Assembly (NCBI RefSeq): GCF_017811815.1 | Contig: NZ_JADKZI010000001.1 | Span: 124,001 to 188,000, forward strand | Origin: Flavonifractor sp. AGMB03687 | Lineage (GTDB): Bacteria > Bacillota > Clostridia > Oscillospirales > Oscillospiraceae | Reading direction: 5' to 3' | Length of the DNA: 64,000 nucleotides | Part shown: positions 49,698-61,775 of the stretch, in pieces | Layout: each line of letters opens with the position of its first letter | Position numbering within the stretch: the stretch's first letter is position 1 | Position numbers and translations under genes: made by a program | The notes under the pieces: generated by a model | Told to the model about the DNA's origin: nothing | What the model saw: the letters and a program-made list of their open reading frames with translations, nothing else | Database searches by the model: none

Positions 49698-51365
49698 ATG
49701 AAACAGAAGATTGCGGTCATCATTGCGGCTTTCCTTTGCGCTGCCTTGCTCTGCACGCCGGCTCTGGCGGCCAGCCGTGTGCCGGAGATGGAGCTCGATG
49801 TGGCTTTGCGGCCCGACGGCGCGGCCCACATCATCCAGACCTGGACGACCGACGCCGATGAGGGAACAGAGTTTTATCTCGGATGCAGGGACAGCGGCTA
49901 TCTGACCATCACCGATTTTTCCGTCTCCGACCAAAACGGCCCCTATGTCTATGTGGAGGACTGGGACGTGGACGCTTCCTTTGAGGAGAAGGCGAACCGC
50001 TGCGGGATTCTTGAGACCGGCGAGGGCGTGGAGCTATGCTGGGGCGTCAGCGAATACGGGGATAACCGCTATACCATTGAATATGTGCTCCATGATCTGG
50101 TGGGAAACTACTCCGACGCAGACGGCTTCAACCACCGCTTTGTGGACGAGATGAACTTTTTCCCCACTGATGTGACGCTGACCATCCGCAACCAGGACGG
50201 CACGCCGCTGACGGACGAGATCTGTGACATCTGGGCCTTTGGCTTTGACGGGCAGATCCAGTTTGAGGACGGCGTTATCCGGGCGTGGAGCGAAGCGCCG
50301 CTGGAAAGCGGAGCGCACATGACCGTTATGGTGGCTCTGGAAAAGGGCGTCCTCTCACCCGTGCGCGTCGTGGAGGACAGCTTTGAAGCGGTGAAGGAGC
50401 GCGCCCTTGCGGGCAGCGACTATGGAGCCGGTGAGGATGCGGAATGGGATGACGAACCCCTTACGGCAGGGGATCTCCTGCTGTTTGCCGCTATCATTCT
50501 CACACTGGTTTTGCTCATCCTTCTGCTGGTTGTATTGCTCGTAAAAGTGGGAAAAGCCAAGAGAAAAAAGCGAATGGAGCGGGTCGGCTACTTTCGTGAC
50601 GCGCCCAATGGCGGCGATTTGAATGTGACCTATCAGCTGGGCCTTTGCAGCGGCCTGTGTGAAGAGGACGCCCTGCTGGGCGCTTATCTTATGCGGCTGA
50701 TCAGCCAGGGCTGCATGGAAAGCACAGACGATTCCAACGATGCGGAACCAGTCCGTTTGCGTTTGAGCCATGGGCCTCAGAGCGGAAATGTGTACGATGA
50801 CGCGCTCTACACCATTCTGAAAGCTGCTGCCGGAGCGGACGGCGTTTTGGACCCCAACGAGCTGGAGCACTACTGTGGGCAGAACTACGTCCCCCTGTCC
50901 CGCTTTATGGAGTCCTGTGAGCGCAGCGGCAAGCAGACGCTGATCAGGAGCAGCTGTTTGAAAGGCGCTGTTCTGGATCACGACAAGGATCTGACAAAAA
51001 AAGGGCAGCAGGAGCTGGACGAGATATACGGCCTGAAGCATTTCCTGTTGGATTTCTCTTTGATCCACGAACGGGGCGTCAAGGAAGCGGTCATCTGGCA
51101 GGATTATATGGTATATGCCCTGATGCTGGGCATCGCAGACAAGCTGGAGGCACAGATTCAGGAGCTATATCCGGATCAGCTTCCCCAGTTAAATCAATAT
51201 CGCCGTTATGTCCGTTATACCGGCTGTTACAATGGCGTGATGTACGGTGCGTACAGCCGTGAAAAACTGCGCAGAGCACCGAACCGCAGATCGGGCGGCG
51301 GCGGCAGGGTGTCCTTTGGCGGAGGCGGCGGTTTCTCCGGCGGAGGCAGCGGCGGGATCCGCTGA
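49698..51365 (+). CDS. DUF2207 domain membrane protein
   Basis: 555 residues. The signal peptide (to ALAASR) leads to an extracytoplasmic DUF2207 beta domain (about 25-220, with YTIEYVLHDLVGNYSDADGFNHRF). A transmembrane segment (about 258-282) is followed by a basic stop, and a cytoplasmic or outer helical region contains YQLGLCSGLCEEDALLGAYLMRLI. The C-terminus is Gly-rich (RVSFGGGGGFSGGGSGG), typical of this family. It nearly always sits beside LemA. It is followed by two DUF4428 genes and a C11 peptidase. No enzymatic motif is seen. Confidence 0.85.
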   Translation: MKQKIAVIIAAFLCAALLCTPALAASRVPEMELDVALRPDGAAHIIQTWTTDADEGTEFYLGCRDSGYLTITDFSVSDQNGPYVYVEDWDVDASFEEKANRCGILETGEGVELCWGVSEYGDNRYTIEYVLHDLVGNYSDADGFNHRFVDEMNFFPTDVTLTIRNQDGTPLTDEICDIWAFGFDGQIQFEDGVIRAWSEAPLESGAHMTVMVALEKGVLSPVRVVEDSFEAVKERALAGSDYGAGEDAEWDDEPLTAGDLLLFAAIILTLVLLILLLVVLLVKVGKAKRKKRMERVGYFRDAPNGGDLNVTYQLGLCSGLCEEDALLGAYLMRLISQGCMESTDDSNDAEPVRLRLSHGPQSGNVYDDALYTILKAAAGADGVLDPNELEHYCGQNYVPLSRFMESCERSGKQTLIRSSCLKGAVLDHDKDLTKKGQQELDEIYGLKHFLLDFSLIHERGVKEAVIWQDYMVYALMLGIADKLEAQIQELYPDQLPQLNQYRRYVRYTGCYNGVMYGAYSREKLRRAPNRRSGGGGRVSFGGGGGFSGGGSGGIR

Positions 51366-51391
51366 AGATAACTGAATGTGATAGGAGGAAC

Positions 51392-52045
51392 ATGATGGGA
51401 CTGTTTCACAAGAAAGAAGCCTGCCCGATATGCGGCGGCGAGGTCAAGGGACTGTTTCACAAAAAAATCGGCGGCAAGAAGGCTCTGTGCAAGGATTGCT
51501 CTGCCCAGGTTTCTATGGCAAAGGAGCTGCTGAAGGACGCAACGCCGGAATTTATAAAGGAACATCTGGAATATCGCAGGGAGAATGCCCTGAAATACAA
51601 CGCGCTGCACTGGGAGGCAGAGTACGATGCCCGCGGCACGAAGATGGGCGTGGATCCCGGCGCCGGTTTTTTGTATCTCATCGATGCGGATATGGATGAT
51701 TCGGATAATCCCGTGGTGTTTTCCTTTGATCAGATCACCCGGTATGAGCTGTACCGGCTGAATCAGAAAGTGGATGATTCCGATACGCCCGGCGCAACGG
51801 CACTGGAAAGCACCCTTTCCGCCCTGTCTGGCATTGCAAAAATACTGGATAAGGATAAGAACAGCAACGATTATTTTCGCCTTGTGCTCACCACCACGGA
51901 GCCCTACTGGCCGGATCTGAAGATCGAGATCTACTTCAACAGCCCTGATGACATTTACGGCTTTGGCGGCTTTGGCGGCGATTTGGAACGGATGTGTCAG
52001 GTACTCAAGAGCGCCGCCCGCAGGGAACCTGTCGCCATTTGCTGA
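51392..52045 (+). CDS. DUF4428 zinc-ribbon protein
   Basis: 217 residues. The N-terminus has two CxxC-type pairs (CPICGGEVKG and CKDCSAQVS), the zinc-ribbon of DUF4428. The rest is a predicted alpha/beta domain with FDQITRYELYRLNQKVDD and TTTEPYWPDLKIEIYFNSPDDIYGF, resembling lipid- or membrane-associated PH-like folds. There is no signal peptide, so it is cytoplasmic. AGGAGGAAC precedes the ATG (a second ATG follows directly). The next gene encodes a longer relative. Confidence 0.75.
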   Translation: MMGLFHKKEACPICGGEVKGLFHKKIGGKKALCKDCSAQVSMAKELLKDATPEFIKEHLEYRRENALKYNALHWEAEYDARGTKMGVDPGAGFLYLIDADMDDSDNPVVFSFDQITRYELYRLNQKVDDSDTPGATALESTLSALSGIAKILDKDKNSNDYFRLVLTTTEPYWPDLKIEIYFNSPDDIYGFGGFGGDLERMCQVLKSAARREPVAIC

Positions 52046-52063
52046 TGTGGGGAGGAGCGTACT

Positions 52064-53011
52064 ATGGGATTATTCAGCAACAACAAAAAATTGTGCCCCA
52101 TCTGCGGCAGCCCAACGCCCCGTCTGCTGGCGACCAAAATCGAGGGGCAGCCCATCTGTAAGGAATGCGACAGCCAGATCGACCTGCCGGACGGTGCGGT
52201 AAACAGGATGTCCCTCTCCGACTTCAGGCAGTACCTCGCCGCATTTGCGGACAACAAGCGCCTTCAGAGTGAGTTTCAAAGCAGTTATCAATTTCATATC
52301 GGCTTTTGGAGCGGCACGCTGTATGTGGATGAGGCTCACGGTCTCCTCCGTGCCAAGGAGAACCGCGGCTGGGTCTTTGAGGGGAAGGATCTGAAGTCCT
52401 TCCGTATTTCAGAGGATGGCGAAACCCTGTTTGAAAGCGGCGACGGGGTGCTGAGCTGCCACGCCAGCAGCGTTCCCGACCGGGTGAACGGTATGGCGCA
52501 GATCATCGCGCAGTTCCATATGCACAAGCAGGAGTATGAGCGCCGGGAGGCCATGGAAGACCTGCGGAACTGTATGGATGAAAGCAGCGAGGAGCGCCGG
52601 GACCGCCAACGTGCCAGCGACCTGTACCGCCCCCGTTTTGAAGGGCCTGCGCCGATGCAGAAATTCCGTATTGAGATCATGCTGGACCACCCCTATTGGC
52701 AGAAAATCGAGGACGAGTTCTCCGGCCCGGAATTTGACAGGGACTACCCCCGTGCGGAGGACTATCTGAAAAGCTACCGGGAGCAGACGGAGGAACTGCA
52801 TCTGATGGCCTCCAAGCTGATGCGCATGATGGATCCCACTGCGGGTGAAATACATCTCAATTCCTCCGCCGCAGCGCAGACCGCGCAGAGCGGTGCGGCG
52901 GCGCCGGCGGATGCTGTGAATGAGATTCAGAGGTACAAGGCCCTGCTGGATGCGGGTGTGCTGACGGAGGAAGAATTTGTGGCCAAGAAGCGGCAGCTTC
53001 TGGGGATCTGA
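52064..53011 (+). CDS. DUF4428 zinc-ribbon protein with C-terminal SHOCT motif
   Basis: 315 residues. The zinc-ribbon at the start ([20 protein letters not shown]) and the following PH-like region ([35 protein letters not shown]) parallel its neighbour. A second beta domain includes [19 protein letters not shown]. The last 30 residues, [29 protein letters not shown], are a clear SHOCT domain, an oligomerisation motif found at protein termini. GGAGGAGCG precedes the ATG. It is likely a cytoplasmic partner of the LemA/DUF2207 membrane pair. Confidence 0.82.
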   Translation: MGLFSNNKKLCPICGSPTPRLLATKIEGQPICKECDSQIDLPDGAVNRMSLSDFRQYLAAFADNKRLQSEFQSSYQFHIGFWSGTLYVDEAHGLLRAKENRGWVFEGKDLKSFRISEDGETLFESGDGVLSCHASSVPDRVNGMAQIIAQFHMHKQEYERREAMEDLRNCMDESSEERRDRQRASDLYRPRFEGPAPMQKFRIEIMLDHPYWQKIEDEFSGPEFDRDYPRAEDYLKSYREQTEELHLMASKLMRMMDPTAGEIHLNSSAAAQTAQSGAAAPADAVNEIQRYKALLDAGVLTEEEFVAKKRQLLGI

Positions 53012-53024
53012 AATGGAGGCAGGG

Positions 53025-54995
53025 ATGAAGAACAAAATATTCGTATTTCTTTTGGCAGCGGTTATGTGCCTGTCCCTCGCCGCCTGCGGCGGGGACGAGG
53101 CTGCGGATGGGTCCACCCCGGACGCCGCCCCCGTTTTTCACGCCGGGGACGGAAGCTGGGCGGTGTACTGGTATCTGTGCGGCAGCGATCTTGAGACCAA
53201 CGGCGGCTTCGCCACCACCGACCTTTCCGAGATGATGGAGGTACAGCTGCCCGAAAACGTTAATGTGGTCATCCAGACCGGCGGCGCCGCCGTGTGGCAG
53301 AACGACCAGATGGATCCGGAAAAACTTCAGCGGTGGCTCTACAACAGCGAGGGGCTGCAGCTCATCGAGGAGCAGGATACCGCCAATATGGGCGACGCCC
53401 AGACCCTCTATGAGTTCCTTGCTTTTGCCAATGAGAATTACCCCGCCGACAAGGTGGCAGTGACCTTCTGGAACCACGGCGGCGGCTCGGTGAGCGGCGC
53501 GGCCTTTGACGAGCTTCACGGGCTGGATTCCCTGGACCTTGCCGAGATGTATCAGGCCTTTGACGCCGTATGGCCGGCAGACGCCGAACACCCGGCGCTG
53601 GAGCTGGTGGGCTTCGACACCTGCCTGATGGCCACGGTGGATGTGGCGTCCACCTTCCAGAACTTTGCCAAATACTTGGTGGCCTCCGAAGAGGTGGAGC
53701 CTGGCAACGGCTGGCTCTATTCCGGCTGGCTGGGGGCGCTGGCGGAAAATACGGATATGGACGGCGCAGCGCTTGGCACCGCCATCTGCGACACCTATTA
53801 CCAAGGCTGCGAGGCGGTGGGCACCCAGGATCAGACCACCCTGTCCGTGACCGACCTCTCCAGACTGGAACCGTTGCTGGAGGCCTACGAGTCCTTTGGA
53901 CAGGAGGCGCTCGCGGCTGCGGCGGAGGATCCTGGCTTCTTTGCCGAACTGGGCCGGGCCGCCGCCCGGAGTGAGAACTACGGCGGCAACACCCGGGAGC
54001 AAGGCTACACCAACATGGTGGATCTGGGCCATCTGGCTCGACAGACCGCATGGATGCTGCCCTCCGCCCAGAGGGTCTGTGACGCGCTGACGGATTGTGT
54101 GATCTATCAGGTGGGCGGTCCCTATCGGGCCGAGGCTACGGGACTGAGCTGCTACTATTCCTACAACGGCGATGTGGACGATCTGAACGGGTATATCACC
54201 GTGGGTGAGAGCACCGCGTTCAAGCATCTCTACGCCTACGAGCTCACCGGCGAGCTGGCCGAGGACGGCGAGGAATATCTCAGTTCCCTGGATATTGGGG
54301 AACTGCCGGAACGGGTCACGCTGGCCGATATGGACTGGGACGGCGCACCGCTGGATCTGGACGATGAGGGGACCTCCTTCCTGACCCTCGGGCCAGAAGC
54401 CAACGATGTTCTGGCGGGCATCGGCTTCTCTCTGTTCTATGTGGACGAGGCGGGCGACCAGATGCTCCTGCTGGGCACCGACAACGATTTGACCGCTGAC
54501 TGGGAAAACGGCGTGTTCTACGACAATTTCCGGGGCGTCTGGGGCGCACTGGACGGTCATCTGGTCTATATGGAGCTGTCCTTCGAGGGCGATGATTACA
54601 ACCTCTACTCCGTTCCCATCCTGTTAAATGGCGAGGCGTACAACCTGCAGGTGGCATACGACTTTACCGCTGAGGAATGGAGCATCCTGGGCGCTTCCCA
54701 GGGGCTGGACGAGTCCGGCATGGCCAGCAAGGAGCTGCGTCTGCTGGCCGAGGGCGACGTCATTACCACCATCTGGAAAGCCGCCACCTTCACTGGGGAT
54801 GATGATTTTGAGATGTACGCCGCTGAGGAACTGACCGTCACCGCCGACACGGCCTTTGGAGAGGCACCCCTGTTCGACGGCAGCTACTCCATGGTCTTTG
54901 AGATGTGGGATGCGGCAGGCAATTACGCCTGCTCCGACGCCGTGACCTTCGACTGCGCGGGAGGCGAGATCTCGACTACCGTTTATGAGGACTGA
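53025..54995 (+). CDS. Clostripain-family (C11) cysteine peptidase lipoprotein
   Basis: 656 residues. The lipoprotein signal ends LSLAAC, so the enzyme is anchored outside. The caspase-like fold of peptidase family C11 is seen in [23 protein letters not shown], the catalytic histidine in [13 protein letters not shown] (His151) and the catalytic cysteine in [13 protein letters not shown] (Cys200). These enzymes cut after arginine or lysine and are usually self-activated. The C-terminal third is beta-rich. GGAGGCAGGG precedes the ATG at 53025. It is the last gene of the lipoprotein-LemA-DUF2207-DUF4428 unit; processing of surface proteins, such as the SLH proteins nearby, is inferred. Confidence 0.9.
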   Translation: MKNKIFVFLLAAVMCLSLAACGGDEAADGSTPDAAPVFHAGDGSWAVYWYLCGSDLETNGGFATTDLSEMMEVQLPENVNVVIQTGGAAVWQNDQMDPEKLQRWLYNSEGLQLIEEQDTANMGDAQTLYEFLAFANENYPADKVAVTFWNHGGGSVSGAAFDELHGLDSLDLAEMYQAFDAVWPADAEHPALELVGFDTCLMATVDVASTFQNFAKYLVASEEVEPGNGWLYSGWLGALAENTDMDGAALGTAICDTYYQGCEAVGTQDQTTLSVTDLSRLEPLLEAYESFGQEALAAAAEDPGFFAELGRAAARSENYGGNTREQGYTNMVDLGHLARQTAWMLPSAQRVCDALTDCVIYQVGGPYRAEATGLSCYYSYNGDVDDLNGYITVGESTAFKHLYAYELTGELAEDGEEYLSSLDIGELPERVTLADMDWDGAPLDLDDEGTSFLTLGPEANDVLAGIGFSLFYVDEAGDQMLLLGTDNDLTADWENGVFYDNFRGVWGALDGHLVYMELSFEGDDYNLYSVPILLNGEAYNLQVAYDFTAEEWSILGASQGLDESGMASKELRLLAEGDVITTIWKAATFTGDDDFEMYAAEELTVTADTAFGEAPLFDGSYSMVFEMWDAAGNYACSDAVTFDCAGGEISTTVYED

Positions 54996-55008
54996 GCAGA
55001 GGTGTTCA

Positions 55009-55050
55009 GGGAAAGGGGGCTCGCCCCCTTTCCCTCTCCCATGGGGGAGG
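55009..55050. repeat. GC-rich palindromes before the third SLH gene
   Basis: GGGAAAGGGGG / CCCCCTTTCCC (55009-55034) is followed by CCCTCTCCC / GGGGGAGGG around ATG. They are similar in design to the pair at 38897-38940. There is no T-run, so termination would be incomplete. Confidence 0.5.
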
Positions 55051-55168
55051 GATTGTCCCGCTGAGAACGGGGACACATTCGGCCGGCCGCATCAGAAGAA
55101 TTCGAGCGGCTGCTGTTATTGTTGAAACAGGAAGATTCCAAAATGACCAAGGAGGAGGAATGCACGAT

Positions 55169-58100
55169 ATGAAAAAACGGATACTCAGCCTGCTGCTGGC
55201 GATTGTTATGGTAGTCTCTCTGATCCCAACCACGGCTTTTGCCGTTACGGATACACAGGGAGCATCTGCGGAGCAGGCAAACCCATTTGCCGATGTGAAG
55301 GAAACAGACTGGTTCTACAAGGCTGTGCAATACGCGCGCATCAACGGTTTTTTCAGCGGCACCAGCAAAACGACCTTTGAACCCAACGGAACCATGACCC
55401 GCGGGATGTTCGTCACTGTGCTGGGGCGGATGGCTGGAGTAGATGCCGATCGCTATCAGAGTGCGAGCAGCTTCAGCGATGTACCGGCAGACGCCTATTA
55501 TGCCCCTTATGTGGCATGGGCGGTGAAGCACGGGGTCACGGCTGGTACGGGCGGCGGGAAGTTCTCCCCCGATGCGCTCATCAACCGGGAGCAGATGGCC
55601 GTATTTTTTGTGCGCTATTTTGAGAAATTTGATGTGGACTATACGACTGACGCGGTGGTCACCACCATGCCTGCGGACATCGACACGGTTTCCCCCTATG
55701 CGCGGGACGCGGTCTTGAAGCTGTGGAAAACCGGCCTTCTGAACGGCGACGGAGTAAACTTTAATCCGGCGGGCAATGCCAGCCGTGCCCAGGCGGCCAC
55801 ACTGTGTATGCGGACGGACGAAACGGTGGAGACCTGGTATCAGGAACCCGGCGTGCCCTCCGAGCGGGTCAGCATCGACCCCGAGGCCGGAGATCCAGCC
55901 GTCAAGCCGGAAAAGCCCTCCACAGGCGGCGGATCTTCTGGCGGAGGCGGCTCCTCCGGCGGAGGGACGAGCCAGACCACCTATTACGAAGTGCAATTTG
56001 CGCTGGGCAGCGATCAGACGGACATCACCCTTCCTAACGCCCAGACTGTTGCGAAGGGCACTCCCGTCGCCAGCCTGCCTACGCCGGCCAAGGCCGGGGT
56101 GATCTTCCTGGGCTGGTACTATGATCAAGAGCTGACCCGCGGGGTGGAAACGGGCGACACCGTGACAAAAAACATGACCCTCTATGCCAAGACGGCGGCG
56201 GGAGCAGAAGTGCAGTCCATGGAAACGCCAAACTATGTGACCCGCACGGAACTTCAGGCGGGTATCTATTCCTTTGACGTGGTGGGCGTGACCGGAGAGA
56301 GCAATATCAAAGCCGCCGTGAAATTCATCAATATCACAGGCGGCAATATGGCCGTGGACTACACCGTCAGCGGTTCCACGGTGTCCGCTGTGCTGGAGGC
56401 CGGCCAGACCTACCAGGTGGAGCTGCTGGACGAGGCGGCGCGGTTCAAACTGGACGATGGCGAGCAGAGCGCGTCCATCCGCTATCTGAATCTCCTCACC
56501 GCAAAAGAAGAGGTGAAAAACGCCGAACTGAACGATGGGGTGAAGCAGATCCCGGTCACTGACACCGAGGGCTTGGAGGACACGGTGTTCGCCGGGCTGT
56601 ATCAGATCGACGGACAGGGCCGCAGCGCCGAGAACACCACCAGCGGCAGCTTTACCTACACGGGTTCTGAAACGCTGGCAGTGGGCGATACCCTGGCCGT
56701 CACCTCCGGCAGCGTAGATCTGAACGATGTCAGTTCCACCGAGGGCGAGGTAGGTTACATCAAGATCACTGCCGTCAACGGCAGCGGCAGTTACAGCTAT
56801 GAGATGGCCGATGTGGAGGATGTGCTCTTTATGCCCGATGTGCTGCCCATCCAAAGCGTCTGGGATACGGACAACAACGAAAACACCATTACCATCACAG
56901 CGGACAATCTATCCACAGCCATGGAAAATGTGGACGCGGACAGCCTGGACGCAGGCGACTTCATCGGCTTTATCAGCAGCGCATACAGCGAAAATGCCTC
57001 TGCAAATTCTTATGGAAAAATAACTGAATTTACCCAAACTGGCAACAGCTATGTCATCACCTACACCTCCGCAACAGAAGCGGACATCGAAACCGCACTG
57101 GACGTCTACTACACGCAGGACAGGGAGATCGAAGTCAGCGACGAGGAGAAGGCGGAGATCGAAAACGAGATCCGGGCAGACGTGGAAGCAAGCGGTTACG
57201 CCGAGGAGGCCGCCCTCTATCTCGCGGCCGTGATGCTGGAGAGCGACGAACTGAACGAGCTGCCGGACCCCGAGCAGGTGGAGGAAACCATGAAAACCAT
57301 GCGAGCCTCCGCCGTACCGTACAGCGGCGTTGTTGCCGCGGCCAAAGACGGAAACAAGGTAGAGGTGGAATTTGACGCTAAGGACATCAATATCAAGGTG
57401 CGCGCCAACCAAAGGCTGGATCATCTGCAGGGCAATGGCTTTGACGTGGAGATCAGTATCCCCTTTACTGTGAAGATCAACGACAAGGTGGAGATCGGCA
57501 TCACCGCCACCTTTGAGGAGGAGATCATCCTCCGGCAAAGCGTCAGCACCAAGCGCCACAAAATAGGCTTCCTGCGCTATGACTACTCTTTGAACGCCTC
57601 CTTTGATGTGGGCAACTATACCGGCATCGGCTTCACCGCTGACATTACGGCAGGCGGGGACGAGGAGGACGCCTCCATGACGGCAAAGTTGGACGCCATC
57701 ATGGAGCGCATGGAAGACTATGCCGAGGCGGGCGGCGTGCAGGGCACAGACGGCGAGATGGATTCCCTGGCGGAGATCTATGCCGGCGTGATGGATAACG
57801 CCAATGACACATGGTTCGAGATCGTCAACGTCAAGCTGTTTGAAAACAACGGCAGCGCCTTCCTGCATATCTTCTGCTGGCAGGTAAAGGGCAGCTTCGT
57901 GGTCAGCGCCAATCTGGCGGTGTCCATGGGTATGAGCTTTGACTATACCACCCAGAAACGGTACAACTTTTCCGTCCGTGTGAAGTCCAGACAGGCTACC
58001 AATGAGACCATTGACATCATCACGCCCCAATACAATTTCGATTTCTATGTGGTGGGCACCGTTGGCATCCGCGCGGGACTGCGGCTGGAGATGTATGTGG

Positions 58101-61100
58101 GCCTGATCTCCCTAAATCTGGATAAGATCGGCATCGTGGCGGATGTCGGGGCCTACTCCCAGCTTTGGGGCTACTTCTTCTATCATCTGCGTTGGGTGCA
58201 GGGACAGGGGAAGGAGGAGCGTTCCGCCGGAGCCATGCTCATCGAGATCGGAATGTATATCGACATCAAGTTTTTGGCACAGGCCTTCAACAGCAGCAAG
58301 CTCACCTGGGCGCCTACCCTCTATGCCCATGAGTGGCCGTTGTGGTCGGCGGGTGAGCAGCAGAATGTCTATGCCTTCGCCGTGACGGATGACACAGGCT
58401 ACAACATTAAGACCGTCAAGAGCCTTGCTCTGCCCGGTTCCACCTATACCATGCAGTACATGGATCTGAAATCAGGTGAGACGGGAGCGGTCAATCGGGA
58501 TGACGGCAGCGAGAGCGCCTTTACCATCTCCTTCTCTAACCCGGCCTTCCGCTACGACCCGGCCGGCAATACCGTGACGGTCACGCCGCCCACCGGCTCA
58601 TTGAACGAAGAGACCGACATGACCATTACATGGAAGAAGGCTGCGCTGTCCTTCACCTCCGAGCCCATCCAGAAGGTCATCCATATCACATGGAGCGATC
58701 CGGAGGGGCTGCGGTACATCAGCTTTAACCCCATGGGCGGTTCCGCCGTAGCGCAGCTCACCGGCGGCGTGGGCGCTGCCATCACCTGGCCGCAGGATCC
58801 TGTGAAACAGGGCTATACCTTCGCGGGTTGGTACATCGATTACACGTGCAGCAAACCATATACCGGAAGTACAAGCACGATGCCCTCGACCTTTACCAAT
58901 GCCCTCGGCCAATCTGATCTCAAAGCAAAGGGTATGGTGCTCTTCGCAAAATGGATTCCCAGCGCGGATACACAATACACCGTGGAGCACTATCTGGAGG
59001 AACTGAACGGCTCGTACAAACTGAGTGCCGCGGAAACCAGGCAGGGCACCACGGAGGCCATGACCGCGGACAGCGCCAACGAATATCCCGGTTTTACCGC
59101 CAGGGCTTTTGAAGAGCAGACCATCGCCCCGGACGGCTCCACCGTGGTTCGGGTGTACTATAACCGGAACCAGTACACCGTGACGTGGGATCTGAATAAC
59201 GGAATGCAGCAGACCATCCAGATCTGCAAATACGGCGCGGAGATGGCTGCGCCCAAACCGGCACGGGAGGGCTATACCTTTGCCGGCTGGGACAAAACTC
59301 CGTCTGAGACCGTCACCGAAAGCGTGACCTACACCGCCCAGTGGACGCCCAACAACAATACCATCGTGTTCAACGCCATGGGCGGCAGCGCGGTTCAGAC
59401 AACTACCGTCAAGACGGATGCCAAGATCACAAAACCCGATGACCCGACCCGTACGGGCTACGCCTTCGGCGGCTGGTACACCGATCAGAGCTGCACCCGG
59501 GCATGGGAGTTCAGCAACACCGTTTCCGGCCCCATGACCCTCTATGCCAAATGGACGGCTAACCAGTACACTGTGACCTTCGATGCCAAGGGCGGCGTCC
59601 TGACGGATGCGGGGGGCAGCAAAACAGTGACTTACGGCGCTGCCTACGGCGACCTGCCCGCCCCCACCCGCGCCGGCTACGATTTCGCGGGCTGGTTCAC
59701 AGCTGCAAGTGACGGCGAGCCGGTCACAGCCGAAACCGTGGTAAGCACGGCTGCTTCCCACACGCTGTATGCACACTGGACAGAAGGTGCTGCAAGCTAC
59801 ACCGTCAAACACCTCTGGCAGAATATTGAGGACGACGATTATACGCAGCACGAATCCGAAGAAAAATCTGGTACAACATCTCAGCAGACCGCCGCAGAAG
59901 CCAAGAGCTATACCGGCTTTACAGCGCAGTCCGTCACACAGGCGGAAATCAAAGCGGATGGTTCCACTACGATCGAAATCAAGTACGACCGAACCAGACA
60001 TACGGTCACATGGATGAACGGCAGTGACACGCTGGAAACCGATTCCGATGTGAAGTTCGGCTCAAAGCCCAGTTATGACGGCAGCATCCCCACGAAAACC
60101 TCCACTGGCCACACCTATACCTTCACCGGTTGGAACACAAAGGAAGACGGTTCGGGCACGGCCTTGACGAAGAGCACCACCGTTGGTGGAGATGTGACCT
60201 ATTACGCCCAGTTCAGCGATACGTTAAACACCTATCAGATCACCTATGAAAATGTGGATGACGCAGCCAATCCCAACCCGTTCTTCTATACCTACGGGAC
60301 TGCCGTGCCCCTGGCTCCGCCCACCCGCACGGGCTATACCTTCGGCGGCTGGTACGAGGACAGCAGTTTCAGCGGAGAGCAGGTGACAGCGATCGCTGCG
60401 GATGCGACGGAAAACAAGACCCTCTACGCCAAGTGGACGGCCAACACCTACACCGTGACCTTTGACGCCAACGGCGGCGAGGTGGATCTGAGCGAAAAGG
60501 AAGTCGCGTACGGCAGCACCTATGGCACCCTGCCCACACCCACCACAACGCGGACAGGTTATGGGTTCGACGGCTGGTACACAGAGCCTAACGGCGGCAC
60601 AAAGGTCACGTCGGATACAGTGGTGACCACCACGAACAACCAGACGCTCTACGCCCGCTGGGTACCGGCATCCTACGAAATTATCTACCATCTGGAGGTG
60701 CCGGAGGAGGAAGCGGCCGGAGAAGCTGCCACAAATCCGAACCCGGATACATACACCTACGGCCAGGGCCTGATTCTTTCCGCTCCGTCCAGAACAACCC
60801 ATCGCTTTGAGGGCTGGTATACGGACAGCGGATATACCACGCCGGTGACCAGCATTTCCCCGAGCCGGACCGGACCTGTCGAGCTTTACGCCAAGTGGTA
60901 CTATACAGGAAAGATCTCCACCGAAACGGAATATAAGGGGTTCAACAAAACAATCAAATTGTGGGTCGGTGGACAGCAAGTAACCAATGATGGAATGCAA
61001 ATTCACCGGGACATCAAGGGGGTGCAGTCCGTAACCTATGATGAGACGTCCAATACCTATACGCTGACCCTGTGCGGCTACCGCTATCAGGGCTCCGGAT

Positions 61101-61705
61101 ATACCTATGGACTACATGATTCGGGCATTCGGTTTTCAGAGAACGCAGCGCTGCACATCGTGCTGGCAGACAACTCTGTGAACAGCATTGACTTGAGTCC
61201 ATCCACCAATTATGCTATCTATGGAATCCATTCCACAGAACCTGTGATTATTTCCGGCAACGGCGAGCTGGAGCTGAACTGTTACAGACCGTCGGAGGGC
61301 AGTGAATCTTACGGAATTTGGGTGGACTACGGCAACCCGCTGACGATCAATGGCGGCAATATCACAATTAAGGCGGATTCGGATGTGAATGGCCTCGGAA
61401 TTTTCATGGAGGGACACTCGACCATTGGAACAGTAACGATCAACGGCGGCACACTGGACATTGACGCAGAGAGTTGCGGGATCAGATGGAGGGAGCCGGG
61501 TACGCTGGCAATCAATGGCGGCGATGTGACTCTGCGCGGCTATTTCGTACTCTATAACGGCACGCTTCAGCTTGGCAGCGGAATGACCGCTACTGCCAGC
61601 GACAATAGGGACGGCTCCAATGCGGAGACCTATGATCCAGCGCATACTGACCAAGATGTGCCGAGTGTGAGCAGCTATAAGTATTTCCATGCAGGTTCCA
61701 ACTGA
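55169..61705 (+). CDS. Giant SLH-anchored surface protein with InlB-type repeats (2178 residues)
   Basis: Signal peptide [24 protein letters not shown]. Unlike the other two, the three SLH repeats are N-terminal (about 37-210: [36 protein letters not shown], and [15 protein letters not shown]). A Gly/Ser linker (about 253-270), one InlB-like unit and a large unrecognised domain (about 350-1190) follow. Eight InlB/Flg_new repeats of the GYTFAGWY type (about 1210-1910) are mixed with two MucBP-like units ([16 protein letters not shown] and [15 protein letters not shown]). The C-terminus (about 1912-2178) is beta-helix-like. The start at 55169 was preferred over the ATG nine bases earlier, which overlaps the AGGAGGAGG. 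Confidence 0.86.
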   Translation: MKKRILSLLLAIVMVVSLIPTTAFAVTDTQGASAEQANPFADVKETDWFYKAVQYARINGFFSGTSKTTFEPNGTMTRGMFVTVLGRMAGVDADRYQSASSFSDVPADAYYAPYVAWAVKHGVTAGTGGGKFSPDALINREQMAVFFVRYFEKFDVDYTTDAVVTTMPADIDTVSPYARDAVLKLWKTGLLNGDGVNFNPAGNASRAQAATLCMRTDETVETWYQEPGVPSERVSIDPEAGDPAVKPEKPSTGGGSSGGGGSSGGGTSQTTYYEVQFALGSDQTDITLPNAQTVAKGTPVASLPTPAKAGVIFLGWYYDQELTRGVETGDTVTKNMTLYAKTAAGAEVQSMETPNYVTRTELQAGIYSFDVVGVTGESNIKAAVKFINITGGNMAVDYTVSGSTVSAVLEAGQTYQVELLDEAARFKLDDGEQSASIRYLNLLTAKEEVKNAELNDGVKQIPVTDTEGLEDTVFAGLYQIDGQGRSAENTTSGSFTYTGSETLAVGDTLAVTSGSVDLNDVSSTEGEVGYIKITAVNGSGSYSYEMADVEDVLFMPDVLPIQSVWDTDNNENTITITADNLSTAMENVDADSLDAGDFIGFISSAYSENASANSYGKITEFTQTGNSYVITYTSATEADIETALDVYYTQDREIEVSDEEKAEIENEIRADVEASGYAEEAALYLAAVMLESDELNELPDPEQVEETMKTMRASAVPYSGVVAAAKDGNKVEVEFDAKDINIKVRANQRLDHLQGNGFDVEISIPFTVKINDKVEIGITATFEEEIILRQSVSTKRHKIGFLRYDYSLNASFDVGNYTGIGFTADITAGGDEEDASMTAKLDAIMERMEDYAEAGGVQGTDGEMDSLAEIYAGVMDNANDTWFEIVNVKLFENNGSAFLHIFCWQVKGSFVVSANLAVSMGMSFDYTTQKRYNFSVRVKSRQATNETIDIITPQYNFDFYVVGTVGIRAGLRLEMYVGLISLNLDKIGIVADVGAYSQLWGYFFYHLRWVQGQGKEERSAGAMLIEIGMYIDIKFLAQAFNSSKLTWAPTLYAHEWPLWSAGEQQNVYAFAVTDDTGYNIKTVKSLALPGSTYTMQYMDLKSGETGAVNRDDGSESAFTISFSNPAFRYDPAGNTVTVTPPTGSLNEETDMTITWKKAALSFTSEPIQKVIHITWSDPEGLRYISFNPMGGSAVAQLTGGVGAAITWPQDPVKQGYTFAGWYIDYTCSKPYTGSTSTMPSTFTNALGQSDLKAKGMVLFAKWIPSADTQYTVEHYLEELNGSYKLSAAETRQGTTEAMTADSANEYPGFTARAFEEQTIAPDGSTVVRVYYNRNQYTVTWDLNNGMQQTIQICKYGAEMAAPKPAREGYTFAGWDKTPSETVTESVTYTAQWTPNNNTIVFNAMGGSAVQTTTVKTDAKITKPDDPTRTGYAFGGWYTDQSCTRAWEFSNTVSGPMTLYAKWTANQYTVTFDAKGGVLTDAGGSKTVTYGAAYGDLPAPTRAGYDFAGWFTAASDGEPVTAETVVSTAASHTLYAHWTEGAASYTVKHLWQNIEDDDYTQHESEEKSGTTSQQTAAEAKSYTGFTAQSVTQAEIKADGSTTIEIKYDRTRHTVTWMNGSDTLETDSDVKFGSKPSYDGSIPTKTSTGHTYTFTGWNTKEDGSGTALTKSTTVGGDVTYYAQFSDTLNTYQITYENVDDAANPNPFFYTYGTAVPLAPPTRTGYTFGGWYEDSSFSGEQVTAIAADATENKTLYAKWTANTYTVTFDANGGEVDLSEKEVAYGSTYGTLPTPTTTRTGYGFDGWYTEPNGGTKVTSDTVVTTTNNQTLYARWVPASYEIIYHLEVPEEEAAGEAATNPNPDTYTYGQGLILSAPSRTTHRFEGWYTDSGYTTPVTSISPSRTGPVELYAKWYYTGKISTETEYKGFNKTIKLWVGGQQVTNDGMQIHRDIKGVQSVTYDETSNTYTLTLCGYRYQGSGYTYGLHDSGIRFSENAALHIVLADNSVNSIDLSPSTNYAIYGIHSTEPVIISGNGELELNCYRPSEGSESYGIWVDYGNPLTINGGNITIKADSDVNGLGIFMEGHSTIGTVTINGGTLDIDAESCGIRWREPGTLAINGGDVTLRGYFVLYNGTLQLGSGMTATASDNRDGSNAETYDPAHTDQDVPSVSSYKYFHAGSN

Positions 61706-61733
61706 TCTCGTTTGCACGATTTGAACCGCAAGA

Positions 61734-61770
61734 ACGGCGGCTGGGATTATCTCCCAGCCGCCGTCGTTCT
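61734..61770 (+). terminator. Terminator after the third SLH gene
   Basis: A 13-base stem ACGGCGGCTGGGA / TCCCAGCCGCCGT with loop TTATC lies 29 bases after the stop; the tail CGTTCTCTT is only moderately T-rich. Confidence 0.75.
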
Positions 61771-61775
61771 CTTGC

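Noticed and set aside
52857-54560. 567-codon minus-strand open frame opposite the C11 peptidase gene
   Set aside because: The plus-strand frame has clear catalytic motifs and a lipobox; the opposite frame is explained by codon bias in GC-rich DNA.
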